Positions 1 through 8,977 of a stretch of DNA of 64,000 nt are shown here, one piece after another; position 1 is the first letter of the stretch, and the number at the start of each line of letters is the position of its first letter. This stretch comes from Volvox africanus (lineage: Eukaryota > Chlorophyta > Chlorophyceae > Chlamydomonadales > Volvocaceae): contig BSDZ01000079.1 in assembly GCA_030268105.1 (NCBI GenBank), positions 682,001 to 746,000 on the forward strand. Reading direction: 5' to 3'. The translations under genes and the position numbers were made by a program. The notes below the pieces were generated by a model that saw only the letters and a program-made list of their open reading frames with translations, was not told the DNA's origin and made no database searches.

Positions 1-832
1 CAGGGTGTCCTGCTAACGGGTCCTCGTGGAACCGTGCAAGGATGTCGTAGCGTAGCGCGTCGTCGTTCGGAACGATGATTTGCGTAGCTGCACCCTCCGT
101 CCGTAGCCAAAGGCCATTCTGCTTGCGAAGGTTTTCTACATTAGCCGGCTCCGAGAACCAGGCATCTGCATTGTAGGCAACCTTCAACCGCTCCGTGAGG
201 TCTGTCGTGATCGGCACCTCCTCGTTATGCGGTCGCACGACGGGCGCTGCTAAAATTGCAGCGTGTAGCGACGGATGTCGACTGAGAGCATCGGCAATAT
301 TCAGTTTACCAGAAATGTACTCCCAGGTGCAGTCGAACCTAGCTAGGTATTCCATCCACCTAGCCTGACGGCGGTTCAACGTCGGAACGCTTTGCAAAAA
401 CGTTAGGGGCTTGTGGTCGGTCTTTAAAGTAAATGGGCGTCCCTCGAGGTAACAGCGCCATTTCTTTAAAGCATGCAGCACTGCCAGAAGCTCCTGTTCC
501 CCAGTGGTGTAGCGAATCTCCGCACCAGAAAACTTCTTACTCGTGAAGGCAATCGGTTGCCCTTCCTGTAACAATACAGCGCCGCTTCCAAATACTGAGG
601 CATCAGACACTACCTCAACACAAAACGGCAACGAGTAATCAGGGAATGCAAGGGTGACATCTTCGGCAACGGTTCGCTTGAGCTCTTCGAATGCCCGCTG
701 GCATTGCGACGTCCACGACTCGAGCGAAACGAAAACACCTTTGCAAGTTAAGTTAGTAAGCGGGGCCGCAATGATGGAATATTTTTCAATGAACTTTCGG
801 AAATAATTGGTCAAGCCAAGGAACTTACGCAG
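1..832 (-). pseudogene. Ty3/gypsy pol fragment: end of RT connection and RNase H
   Basis: Reading the minus strand from 832 toward position 1 gives one open frame that runs off the left edge. It begins at the conserved end of a Ty3/gypsy reverse transcriptase (residues like KFLGLTNYFRKF), then RNase H with a DAS-type first acidic site, a GSGAVLLQEGQPIAF segment, the TTGEQELLAVLHAL helix and the TDHKPL site, followed by the RNase H-integrase linker up to the zinc-finger region. No stop is seen in these 832 bases. The upstream RT core is missing because the fragment is joined at 831-832 to an opposed pol copy. RNase H removes template RNA during retrotransposition. This is a piece of an element, not a host gene. 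The neighbouring copy on the plus strand covers the same linker again. Confidence 0.85.
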
Positions 833-1241
833 CCCCTAACGTTTTTACAAAGCGTTCCGACGTTGAACCGCCGTCAGGCTAGGTGGATGGAATACCTAGC
901 TAGGTTCGACTGCACCTGGGAGTACATTTCTGGTAAACTGAATATTGCCGATGCTCTCAGTCGACATCCGTCGCTACACGCTGCAATTTTAGCAGCGCCC
1001 GTCGTGCGACCGCATAACGAGGAGGTGCCGATCGCGACGGACCTCGCGGAGCGGTTGAAGGTTGCCTACAATGCAGATGCCTGGTTCTCAGAGCCGGCTA
1101 ATGTAGAAAACCTTCGCAAGCAGAATGGCCTTTGGCTACGGACGGAGGGTGCAGCTACGCAAATCGTCGTTCCGAACGACGACGCGCTACGCTACGACAT
1201 CCTTGCGCGGTTCCACGAGGACCCATTAGCAGGACACCCTG
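1..1241. repeat. Fold-back inverted repeat inside pol (arms 1-411 and 831-1241)
   Basis: Bases 1-411 are the reverse complement of 831-1241 without indels: every position x pairs with 1242-x, and I saw only a few substitutions. The left arm continues past the window edge. The spacer, 412-830, is single-copy pol sequence. The junction at 831-836 shows only a few bases of microhomology (agcccc). The two arms carry the RNase H-integrase linker of the same family in opposite orientation. Confidence 0.9.
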
Positions 1242-2515
1242 GTAGCAAGCGGTTGGTCGAGTTGGTGCAACGTTCCTTTTGGTGGCCTCGTTTGGCTAAC
1301 GATGCGGCGAACTTCGTACAGACATGCAGTCTGTGCCAGCGCAATAAGGCTTTGTCCGGTAAGGGCCATGGGTTGTTGCAACCGTTGCCTGTCCCGGATG
1401 CGCCTTGGGAAAGTGTTTCCATGGACTTAGTAGTCGCGCTGCCCAAAACTGAGGGGGGATATGATGCGGTGTTCGTAATGGTCGATCGCCTGACTTAGAT
1501 GGTCCACCTAGCACCATGCACATCGTCCTGCACGGCTGAACAAACCGCACGCTTGTTTTTCTACAATGTGGTTCGGTTACACGGGGTTCCCAAAAATGTG
1601 ATCTCGGACCGCGGTGGGCAGTTCACGTCTAAGTTTTGGGAAGCGCTCTGCAAGCTAGTTCGCATGCGTGTCAACCTGAGCACAGCGTACCACCCGCAGA
1701 CTGATGGTCAAACTGAACGCACAAACCGCACGTTGGGTGATATGTTGCGCAATTATGCTGGTCGCACACCACTCGTTTGGGATACATATTTGACTGCAGC
1801 AGAATTCACGCTTAACAACACTGTTAACCGCTCTACAGGCAAAAGTCCGTTCTTTCTTAACTACGGGTTTCATCCCGCGCTACCCGTGTGGCGTGAGTTG
1901 GAAGTGAACGTGCCTGCTGCTAAACTTTTTGCCAAGTCTTTTATGTCCCGAATCACAGACGCGAAGTCATGTTTGGACGCGGTGCAGCAACGAACGACGG
2001 AATACTACAACAAATCCAAGCAGGATGTGACGTTTTTGGAAGGGCAACTCGTGTTGCTAAGCACCAAGAACTTGCGTTCCTTGGCTGACGGATCCCGAAA
2101 ACTCTTACCCCGCTGGATTGGTCCGTATCCTGTCATGCGCATGGTTGGGAATGTGGCTGTGGAGCTTGCATTGCCCGCTGATATGACCATTCACCCCACG
2201 TTTCACGTATCGCTTGTCCGTCCTTATCATGGTACGGAATCCGTCCCTGAGCCTGCTAACGCCCCCGAAGCGATCGAACCAGTTCCCGAGACCTGGATTG
2301 CTGGTAAACAGAAGTTTTACGATGTGGAGCGGGTGTTAGATTATCTCACGCGTCGTGTGGGCCGACACCGACGTAAGGGGACAGTACACGAGTACTTGGT
2401 CAAGTGGACAGGGTATACCAGCGAGCACAACTCATGGGAACCGGCACGCAACTTCTCGCAGGACATGAAGCCCCTGCTCGAAGAAGCCCGCAAACGTGCC
2501 ACGCAAGCCCAATGA
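833..2515 (+). pseudogene. Ty3/gypsy integrase with C-terminal chromodomain, one in-frame stop
   Basis: The frame starts at the end of RNase H (PLTFLQSVPTLNRRQARW region) and continues into integrase. An HHCC zinc-binding part is visible (HEDPLAGH, then CSLC near 1330-1340). The catalytic core follows: first Asp in SMDLVVALP, second in ISDRGGQFTS, Glu in TDGQTERTNRTLG. The C-terminal part has the GPYPV and HPTFHVSLVRPY landmarks and ends in a chromodomain (HEYLVKWTGY and NSWEPARNF), which in chromoviruses directs insertion to marked chromatin. A TAG at 1496-1498 interrupts the same frame between the first and second catalytic Asp, so the integrase cannot be made whole without readthrough. The stop codon after the chromodomain is at 2513-2515, and a polypurine tract and LTR follow. 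Confidence 0.9.
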
Positions 2516-2559
2516 CCCTTGCAGTCGATGCTGTATGAAGCAGCGAGGACGCTGCTTAT

Positions 2560-2570
2560 GGGAGGGGGGA
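2560..2570 (+). promoter_or_regulatory. Polypurine tract (plus-strand primer) of the 3' LTR
   Basis: A run gggaggggggA sits four bases before the TGTTGT start of the LTR and 45 bases after the chromodomain stop. This is the place and composition expected for the plus-strand primer of an LTR retrotransposon. Equivalent purine runs precede the LTRs at 4835 and 8449. Confidence 0.8.
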
Positions 2571-2574
2571 TAAT

Positions 2575-3406
2575 TGTTGTGCTACGGTTCGTTTCCTGCC
2601 GATGCGTAGGTCGATGCGACCCTACAAGGCGAAGTGTTATCTCAATGAATGCATGAATGACTATTGCATATGAATGAACCTGCATGATATAGATGTATTT
2701 GCATACATTTATATATGCATTTGGCATGTTATCATTATCCATCGCGACATCGCATCATGGCAAATTCGCCTAGCATGCATGAATTACCGAATCATTGAAG
2801 TGCGCATTATGCTCGTGCTATGAAATGATAAGTAATATTATTTGATATAATATTACTTCATTACAGCACACGTTGAGAGCGCCGCACTCGTCGCGATGCA
2901 TGCCTTGCAACCGAATATCGTTATTCGGACCCTTGCATCATGCGAATGCCGGAAAGGCTTATACGTTGTTATACATGGACATCGCCTATACGCAGTAGGG
3001 TTGTCACACTTAGGATCAGCCTCCTAGTGTGAATCGTACGACATTGCGATGCTGCGAGTATAACAGATGCGAGGACGGCTAAGCAAGATAAGATATTCGA
3101 CACTGGAGAACACTCGTGTGTTCTACATTATTATTGCTATACGCTATTCTACTTAGCCCGAGCTAAGCCTAAACTTCGCTATCACCGCCGCGTGATGATT
3201 GCTTGCTCCCGGCGCTGACGGCGATTACGTCCATTGCACCGCTTCGATCTGTAAGACTGTAAGTTATATCTCTTCCTGTTTGAAGTCTTCCGCTGTCTCT
3301 GTTTGCTCGCGCTTGTCTTGCTGTACTTGCAAGTGCTCGCCCATTGGTGTCGCAAGCCTTCAGACGCGCAGATACTGATGAGCAAACACGAAGGAGAGGT
3401 ACAACA
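2575..3406 (+). repeat. LTR-A, 832 bp, 3' LTR of the integrase/chromodomain element
   Basis: It starts TGTTGT and ends ACAACA, follows a polypurine tract, and matches the reverse complement of LTR-B (3698-4532) along essentially its whole length with scattered substitutions. It contains short internal palindromes, for example around 2833-2862. Downstream, 3407 onward is not the expected host flank but the leader of an oppositely oriented element, so this LTR is part of a rearranged pair. Confidence 0.88.
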
Positions 3407-3535
3407 CCAAATAGTCCGGACGAAAGCCGGTCTCAGTCGCCGCGGCAAGCAATGCCGGTGCACTGAGATTACCTGCGACTCAGAGCGTACACTTACACAA
3501 CAAGTGCAGCAATCTAAGCAAAAGCAATTAAACAA

Positions 3536-3631
3536 TTACAAACCGGAAGCGGCAGCGTCCAAAACGGCGCGGCCTAGGTCTTCGGCAAAAGTATCTAGCG
3601 GTCCTCGTGGTTCGTCGCTGGAACTCGCCAT
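3536..3631 (-). pseudogene. gag 5' remnant (31 codons) downstream of LTR-B
   Basis: On the minus strand, about 60 bases after the primer-binding site of LTR-B, an ATG at 3631-3629 opens a frame beginning MASSSDEPRG and ending at a TAA after 31 codons. Its position right after LTR and PBS is that of gag. It is far too short for a capsid protein. The remaining sequence down to 3407 shows no continuation, so the element was truncated here by the junction with LTR-A. Confidence 0.55.
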
Positions 3632-3687
3632 AGAAAGAACCTACTTCCGATTAGACAAGGAGAGACAGTTAGGCAACGAACCTGTCT

Positions 3688-3694
3688 CGATACC
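3688..3694 (-). promoter_or_regulatory. Primer-binding site, initiator-Met tRNA type
   Basis: Immediately inside LTR-B on the minus strand, after a three-base spacer, is TGGTATC followed by GAGAC. TGGTATC is the hallmark start of primer-binding sites that pair with the 3' end of initiator methionine tRNA in Ty3/gypsy elements. The same heptamer follows LTR-H at 8836-8842. Confidence 0.65.
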
Positions 3695-3697
3695 AAT

Positions 3698-4532
3698 TTG
3701 TTGTACCTCTCCTTCGTGTTTGCTCATCAGTATCTGCGCGTCTGAAGGCTTGCGACACCGATGAGCGAGCACTTGCAAGTACAGCAAGGCAAGCGCGAGC
3801 AAACAGAGACAGCGGAAGACTTCAAGACAAGAAGAGATATAACTTACAGTCTTACAGATCGAAGCGGTGCAATGGACGTAATCGCCGTCAGCGCCGGAAG
3901 CAAGCAATCATCACGCGGCAGTGATAAGTGAAGTTTAGGCTTAGCTCGGGCTAAGTAGAATAGCGTATAGTGATAGTAGTGTAGAACACATGAGTGTTCT
4001 CCGGTGTCAAATATCTTATCTTGCTTAGCCGTCCTCGCATCTGTTATACTTGTAGCATCATGATGCCGTACAATTCACACTAGGAGGCCGATCCTAAGTG
4101 TGACAACCCTACTGCGTATAGGCGATGTCCAAGCATAACAACGTATAAGCCTTTCCGGCATTCACATGATGCAAGGGTCTGAATAACGATATTCGGTTGC
4201 AAGGCATGCATCGCGACGAGTGCGGCGCTCTCAACGTGTGCTGTAATGAAGTAATATTATATCAAATAATATTATTTATCGTTTCATAGCACGAGCATAA
4301 TGCGCACTTCAATGATTCGGTATTTCATGCATGCTAGGCGGATTTGCCATGATGCGATGTCGTGATGGATAATGGTGTCATGCCAAATGCATATATAAAT
4401 GTATGCAAATACATCTACATCATGCAGGTTCATTCATATGCAATAGTCATTCATGCATTCATCAAGATAACACTTCGCCTCGTAGGGTCGCATCGACCTA
4501 CGCATCGGCGGGAAACGAACCGTAGCACAACA
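3698..4532 (-). repeat. LTR-B, 835 bp, inverted partner of LTR-A
   Basis: It is bounded by TGTTGT and ACAACA when read on either strand, and aligns to LTR-A in opposite orientation over its whole length. On the minus strand it is followed by a primer-binding site and a gag start, so it is a 5' LTR, whereas LTR-A follows a polypurine tract and is a 3' LTR. The two therefore come from different insertions of one family, now facing each other across 291 bp. Confidence 0.88.
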
Positions 4533-4539
4533 ACTGACC

Positions 4540-4775
4540 CCGGTCCTGAGACCTGGATCGCAGGCAAACAAAAGGTGTACGATGTGGAACGAATATTGGA
4601 TTATGGGGTTCGACGTGTAGGTCGACATCGACGCAAGCGGGCGGTACATGAGTACCTGGTCAAATGGACTGACTATTCTAGCGAGCACAACTCTTGGGAG
4701 CTGACGTGTAATTTCTCGCCAGAAATGAAGCCCCTATTGAAGGAAGCTCGTTTACGTGCCACACAGACCCAATGA
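4540..4775 (+). pseudogene. Chromodomain tail of a second Ty3/gypsy copy
   Basis: This segment parallels 2285-2515: ETWIAGKQK, then a chromodomain with HEYLVKWTDY and NSWE, ending at a TGA (4773-4775) after a tail much like that of the first copy. Only the last ~75 codons remain. LTR-B lies immediately upstream where the integrase should be, so the copy was cut by that insertion or by recombination. The sequence differs from the first copy at many positions, so the two are different insertions, not one recent duplication. Confidence 0.85.
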
Positions 4776-4820
4776 TCTCTGCAGTCAATGCTGTATGATG
4801 CAGCGAGGACACTGCATACA

Positions 4821-4830
4821 GGAGGGGGGA
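4821..4830 (+). promoter_or_regulatory. Polypurine tract before LTR-C
   Basis: ggagggggga lies four bases before the TGTTGT of LTR-C and 45 bases after the chromodomain stop, the same spacing as at 2560-2575. Confidence 0.75.
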
Positions 4831-4834
4831 TAGT

Positions 4835-5354
4835 TGTTGTACGCCGGTTTGGACCTTCGCACACTGCATACGTTGCATCCATTAATATCACGATTTACGT
4901 GATATTTAGGACAGTGCTATAAAAGTACTCACAATTGATATCGGAATCCAGTGAGACTTGTATTGCACATCGGTATGGTGAACGTGATAGGTGCAAGGAC
5001 GGCCGCCTAGAGACCGAAGTCAGCTCGAAGCTACTTTGGATTAAGTACCCACGTACTTAACTCAATCTGATTCCCATACATACGCTTTACTCAATTATTA
5101 TCAGCCTGAGGTATTCCAGCATATCATTTCCAGCCGTATGATGAACGCTGCCCACGGGGTCTGATGGCAGACTTCTATTTTGCAATCAAAGATCATTGTA
5201 AGTTGAATCTTTCCTTATTGATAAGTCTTCAGCTGTCACATTGCTCGCATTGAATTGTCTTGCTGTTCGTAAGCACGATGCACGTGTAGCTAATCCTCAG
5301 ACGTGCAGATCATGCACTGAATCAGTGCATGATCGAAGAAGGAAGGATACAACA
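4835..5354 (+). repeat. LTR-C, 520 bp, 3' LTR of the second chromodomain copy
   Basis: It has TGTTGT...ACAACA ends and follows a chromodomain stop and polypurine tract. Its interior differs from LTR-A/B and it is ~310 bp shorter, so it belongs to a sister family. A TATAAAAG box is at 4918-4925, about 84 bases in, as expected for the U3 promoter. The last bases abut another LTR fragment at 5355. Confidence 0.8.
4918..4925 (+). promoter_or_regulatory. TATA box in U3 of LTR-C
   Basis: TATAAAAG inside LTR-C is a good match to a polymerase II TATA element and would drive element transcription from about 25-35 bases downstream. Confidence 0.5.
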
Positions 5355-5672
5355 TGATGCAAGGGTCCGAATAACGATATTCGGTTGCAAGGCATGTATC
5401 ACAACGAGTGCAGCACTTCCAACGTGTGCCGTAATGATGTAATATTTTATCAAGTAATATTACTTATCGTTCCATAGCACGAGCATGACGCGCTCCTCAA
5501 TTATTCGGGATTTTATGCATGTTAGGCGGATCAGCGGTGATGCAATGTGATATGTTGCGATATATGATGGTAACATGCCAAACATATATAAATGTATGCA
5601 AATACATTTCTATTCATGCAAGTTCATATTCATCATGCATTCATCAAGTCAGCACATTGCCTTGTAGCAACG
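5355..5672 (-). repeat. Truncated LTR of the LTR-A/B family
   Basis: Starting at ATGATGCAAGGGT this segment aligns to 4165-4482 of LTR-B (same orientation) with many substitutions and small indels, more diverged than A is from B. Both LTR ends are missing. It stops at about 5672, where AT-rich unrelated sequence begins. Confidence 0.75.
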
Positions 5673-6175
5673 GTAAAATTTAGAAAAAATTAACTAATAT
5701 AGCTTACCAATTTAAAAGAGAACCACTTACCCCGATAGCAAAATCGTCAAATCCAAAAACAATATAACGCCTTTTTATGAATACCTTGAGAAAAAATAAC
5801 GGGAATTCCAAAAATAAAGGTGTTTTCCCTGATGATAAATCAATTCAAAAAATAACTTTTCTATTTCTTTAACAGTTAAACCCGTAAATTCTCCTATATC
5901 TTCCATAGGTTTATTGCAAGTTTCGCCCAGGAACAATTTTCAGCTGCAGAATTGCTACCTTATTTGCAAAATATATAATAATATATTTTTAGCTCTTCGA
6001 AATGCCGCAAAAAAATGGCACTCAAAGTTAGCTTACCTTGCCTATTTGTTTGATTAGTGGAAGGACTTCCGCAAAACGGATGAAAAAGGAATATATAAAT
6101 GGTAATTTAGGAGTTTAAGGAAATTAGACAGCATAAAAAGAAAAAAAAGAAGGTATTAACTAGTACAAAAACTAA
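5673..6175. other. AT-rich island of foreign composition
   Basis: About 500 bases are markedly richer in A and T than anything else in the window, with A/T homopolymers and no similarity to the surrounding retroelement parts. It begins where the truncated LTR ends and stops where the RNase H remnant begins. Composition suggests organellar or bacterial DNA captured in the nucleus, or an old AT-rich mobile element. One fragment (next entry) looks bacterial. Confidence 0.6.
5775..5945 (-). pseudogene. Possible bacterial Rpn-type nuclease/transposase C-terminal fragment
   Basis: In the minus strand of the AT-rich island an open frame of about 56 codons includes MEDIGEFTGLTVKEIEKL (M at 5906-5904) and ends with TAA at 5777-5775. 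The pattern 'I-E-E-I-A-x-x-T-G-L-S-x-E-E-I-x-x-L' is the usual C-terminal helix pair of bacterial PD-(D/E)XK proteins of the Rpn/putative-transposase type. Just upstream another frame reads AKLAINL, as in that family, which would imply a frameshift. This is recognition by pattern only over a short stretch. A chance match in AT-rich DNA is possible. Confidence 0.3.
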
Positions 6176-6235
6176 AAAATGGCTATTTGAATAATGGCCA
6201 AGCTGCAAAACCGTAGCACAACATAATGTAGCATG

Positions 6236-8085
6236 TCTCTGCACCCGAAAACTTCTTGCTCATGAAGGCAATCGGTCAACCTTCCTGCAACAATACAGCA
6301 CCACTCCCATAACCCCCCCTCCACACGGAATGGCAACAAATCGGGGAATGCAAGGGTAACATCGTCGGCGATGGTACACTTGAGCTCTTCAAACACGTGC
6401 TGACATTCGGAGTCCAGGACTCAAGCAAAATGAAAGCTTCCTTGCGCGTCAAATTCGTAAGTGGGGCCACAAGGATAGAGTATTTATCAATGAACCTATG
6501 GAAATAGATGGTCAAGCCAAGGAATTTATGCAGCTCCGTGAGGTTCTGAGGTGCGGGCCATTCACGAACCATGGCTACCTTCCGCGGGTCCATCTTCACA
6601 CCAGTGGCTGACACAATGTGACAAAAGTACTCTACCTGAGGCTGCGCCCAAAAGCATTTGGCGCGCTTAGCAAACAATTGCTCCTGCTTCAAGCACGAGC
6701 CTGAGATGCTTCAAGTGCTCTTCACGTGTTTTGGAATACACCAAGATGTCATCCAAATAGCAGACTACAAACCTGTCGATAAACGGTCTGGATAGCGGTC
6801 CATCACCGCCTGAAATGTAGTGGGTGCATTTGTTAGCCCAAACGACAAGACCGTGTATTCAAAGTGACCAAAGGGAGTCCAAAAAGCGGCTTTTGGAATG
6901 TCAAATGCAGCGATCCAAATCTGATTATATCCCTGTTGAAGGTCAATCAAAGAAAAGTAAACCAAACCTTTCAGCTTATCAAGCTGGTCATCGACACGCG
7001 GCAAAGAGTAGCAATGTTTTACCGTCGTCGCATTCAAGCCCCGATAATCAATGCACATACGCAACGTCCCATCCTTCTTACCAACAAATAGTAATCGGTG
7101 CAGAGTATGGGATGTGCTGGGGCAAATCATACCCATCACGAGCAAATCCCTCACCTGGCGCTTCACTTCATCCAACTCCAATGGACTTAACCTGTACATA
7201 GGTCGTGAAATGGGTTGCACTCTAGGCACGAGATGGATTGTATGATCAACAGGATGCATAGGTGGTAGCCCAGGAATGTCATGAAAGACATCGGAGTATT
7301 CTTGCAGTAAGGCTTCGACCTCAGGATCCACAGAAGTTGGCGCAGTGGTAGCATTCAAATGCACCCAAGGCCTCACAAGCAGTCCGTGGGCTCCTTCCTT
7401 ATCATCCGGACGGCTTCCTTACACCCAACTGGCTTGGGTTCTGTTGGCTTGCCCAACACGGCCGCAGCGAAATTAACCTTAGGCTCCGCCTCAGCTTTGC
7501 CCCCCTCTGGTGTGACATCTTCGAATGGCAGGAAAGGTACCTTATTCGATGGGGTCCCTTTGCACAAGCTAAGGGTTCTGGATTCCATGTCCATGTGTGC
7601 GCGGTACTGCTGTAATGTCACAGATCCCATTATGTATGGTGCAGTCTCCGAGAGACCCTGCAGCACATATGGTTGAGTCCCAACACGCAGAGGGCCTATC
7701 AATAGGCTAAGGGTGGCCCTGCTCACAATGGGATGCTTACCCCCATCCGCTTGGGTAACATGTGAACAATCCGACAACTGTGGGGTCAACCCCAACACGT
7801 TCACCTCTGCCGCAGAGATGAAGTTGTCACTGGCACCAGTATCCACAAGTGCCTTCAGTGTTCGGCCAGTAAGACTGACCTGAATGACTGGGACACGATT
7901 ACCTGTCAGAGTCAACTCCACAGACAATAAAAATGATCCCAGAACGGGTTAGAAATCAGCAGAACCCTCCGCAGGAGCTTCGTACCAAACGTCAACGTCA
8001 TAGGGCAATCCCGGTTGATAGCCGGTTAGATGATGATCACTTGGAATCGGTCCTGATAGCCGAACGCACTGCATCTCATGTTTTG
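6236..8085 (-). pseudogene. Ty3/gypsy gag-end/protease/RT/RNase H remnant, frameshifted
   Basis: Read on the minus strand from 8085: a gag C-terminal tail with a stop near 7945, then an aspartic protease with the DTGASDNFIS active-site loop (about 7780-7840), then RT. RT landmarks are PVDHTIHLVP, the FVGKKDGTLRMCIDYRGLN block, LIDLQQGYNQI and [16 protein letters not shown]. The YLDD catalytic motif is present near 6750 but in another frame. At least two frameshifts separate the palm, the YLDD part and the thumb/RNase H part, and a stop replaces the residue after GSGAVLLQEG. Similarity ends near 6236. It lies opposite to the neighbouring + fragments and belongs to a sister family of the element at 833-2515. 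Confidence 0.88.
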
Positions 8086-8239
8086 GACCGTAAGTTGTAA
8101 CCTTTTCACTCCTGAAGTCTTCCGCTGCCCCTGAATCTCATCCTGGTGCGTTTGGTGTTTGGCTTGTTTTGCGAGCGCACTTGGAACTTAACGTTTAGGC
8201 ATGCAGATAAGTGCATGGGCAGCGAAGGGGGATACAACA
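8086..8239 (+). repeat. 3' end of an LTR (A/B-like U5)
   Basis: It contains the gaagtcttccgct block and ends GATACAACA as in LTR-A. The upstream part of the LTR is absent. It joins directly to a chromodomain fragment at 8240, an order (LTR end then chromodomain) that an intact element never has. Confidence 0.65.
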
Positions 8240-8434
8240 TACAACGTGCATGAATACCTGGTTAAATGGTCCGGATCTGCGCAAAATAGCTGGGAACCGG
8301 CACGTAACTTCACCCCTGACTTGAACCCCTGCTTAATGAAGCTAAACGACGGGCACAGTCTAAGGAGGGCTCTCTCTGATGCTGCCCTACCTAAACCTGG
8401 CTGCTTTCTTCTCCCGCATCGGGACGCTGCATCT
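8240..8434 (+). pseudogene. Chromodomain fragment of a third copy
   Basis: VHEYLVKWSG followed by NSWEPARNFTPDLNP is the end of a chromoviral integrase chromodomain. The two-residue gap after WSG differs from the other two copies. The chromodomain C-terminal part decays into a frame without the usual tail, and a purine tract (acaggggaaatag, 8435-8447) follows. Confidence 0.75.
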
Positions 8435-8448
8435 ACAGGGGAAATAGT

Positions 8449-8833
8449 TGTTGTATCCTTAATGCATTCCAGTAAATACTTAAGAGATAATAATAATCTG
8501 TAATTATTAATTATCATGATTTAAGTAACCACCAGTTTAACCGTTTGTAACGAGTTCCATAATCCCATCACAAATCAGGATTAGGGATTTGGCGGCAGCC
8601 GCCAGCCGCCATTACTAACCATCCTCCCGAAATACCAAACCTGTCGGTATTCCATAACATGTATGGACTGGGCCTTTTACCGACTGAATGGTTAAAGGTG
8701 GAACACCTGGTTCCTGGTTCACTGATTTCCGGTTGTAGGAGTGACTTCTGAAGGTCACGCCCAATTCGAGGTCCTATGGCATCCCAAGTACGACTTGGTC
8801 TATGATGCTATATAATCGGCCTCTGGCACAACA
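8449..8833 (+). repeat. LTR-H, 385 bp
   Basis: Its ends are TGTTGT and ACAACA. It is preceded by a purine tract and chromodomain remains, and followed by a primer-binding site (TGGTATC, 8836-8842) and a gag-like ATG. It thus acts as 3' LTR for the upstream fragment and 5' LTR for the downstream one, as in a tandem pair sharing one LTR or a recombination product. A TATATAA at 8809-8815 is only 18 bases from the right end, oddly late for a U3 promoter. Confidence 0.7.
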
Positions 8834-8835
8834 AC

Positions 8836-8842
8836 TGGTATC
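8836..8842 (+). promoter_or_regulatory. Primer-binding site after LTR-H
   Basis: TGGTATC, two bases after the ACAACA end, matches the initiator-Met tRNA type seen also beside LTR-B. Confidence 0.65.
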
Positions 8843-8881
8843 TTTCGATACCACCCTTCATTGGGTTCCCTACACAAGACT

Positions 8882-8977
8882 ATGGCTCAACTTGCTGAAG
8901 AAATGGATTTTTTTTCTGAGTATTGGGTCAATATTAGCGAAATAAAGAAAGGGTCCAACGGCGATGAACTACAGTAA
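8882..8977 (+). pseudogene. gag 5' remnant after LTR-H
   Basis: An ATG at 8882 opens 31 codons (MAQLAEEMDFFSEYW...) before a TAA at 8975-8977. Position after LTR and primer-binding site is that of gag. Further Pro/Ala-rich sequence to about 9110 may be decayed gag, but no open frame supports it. Confidence 0.45.
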
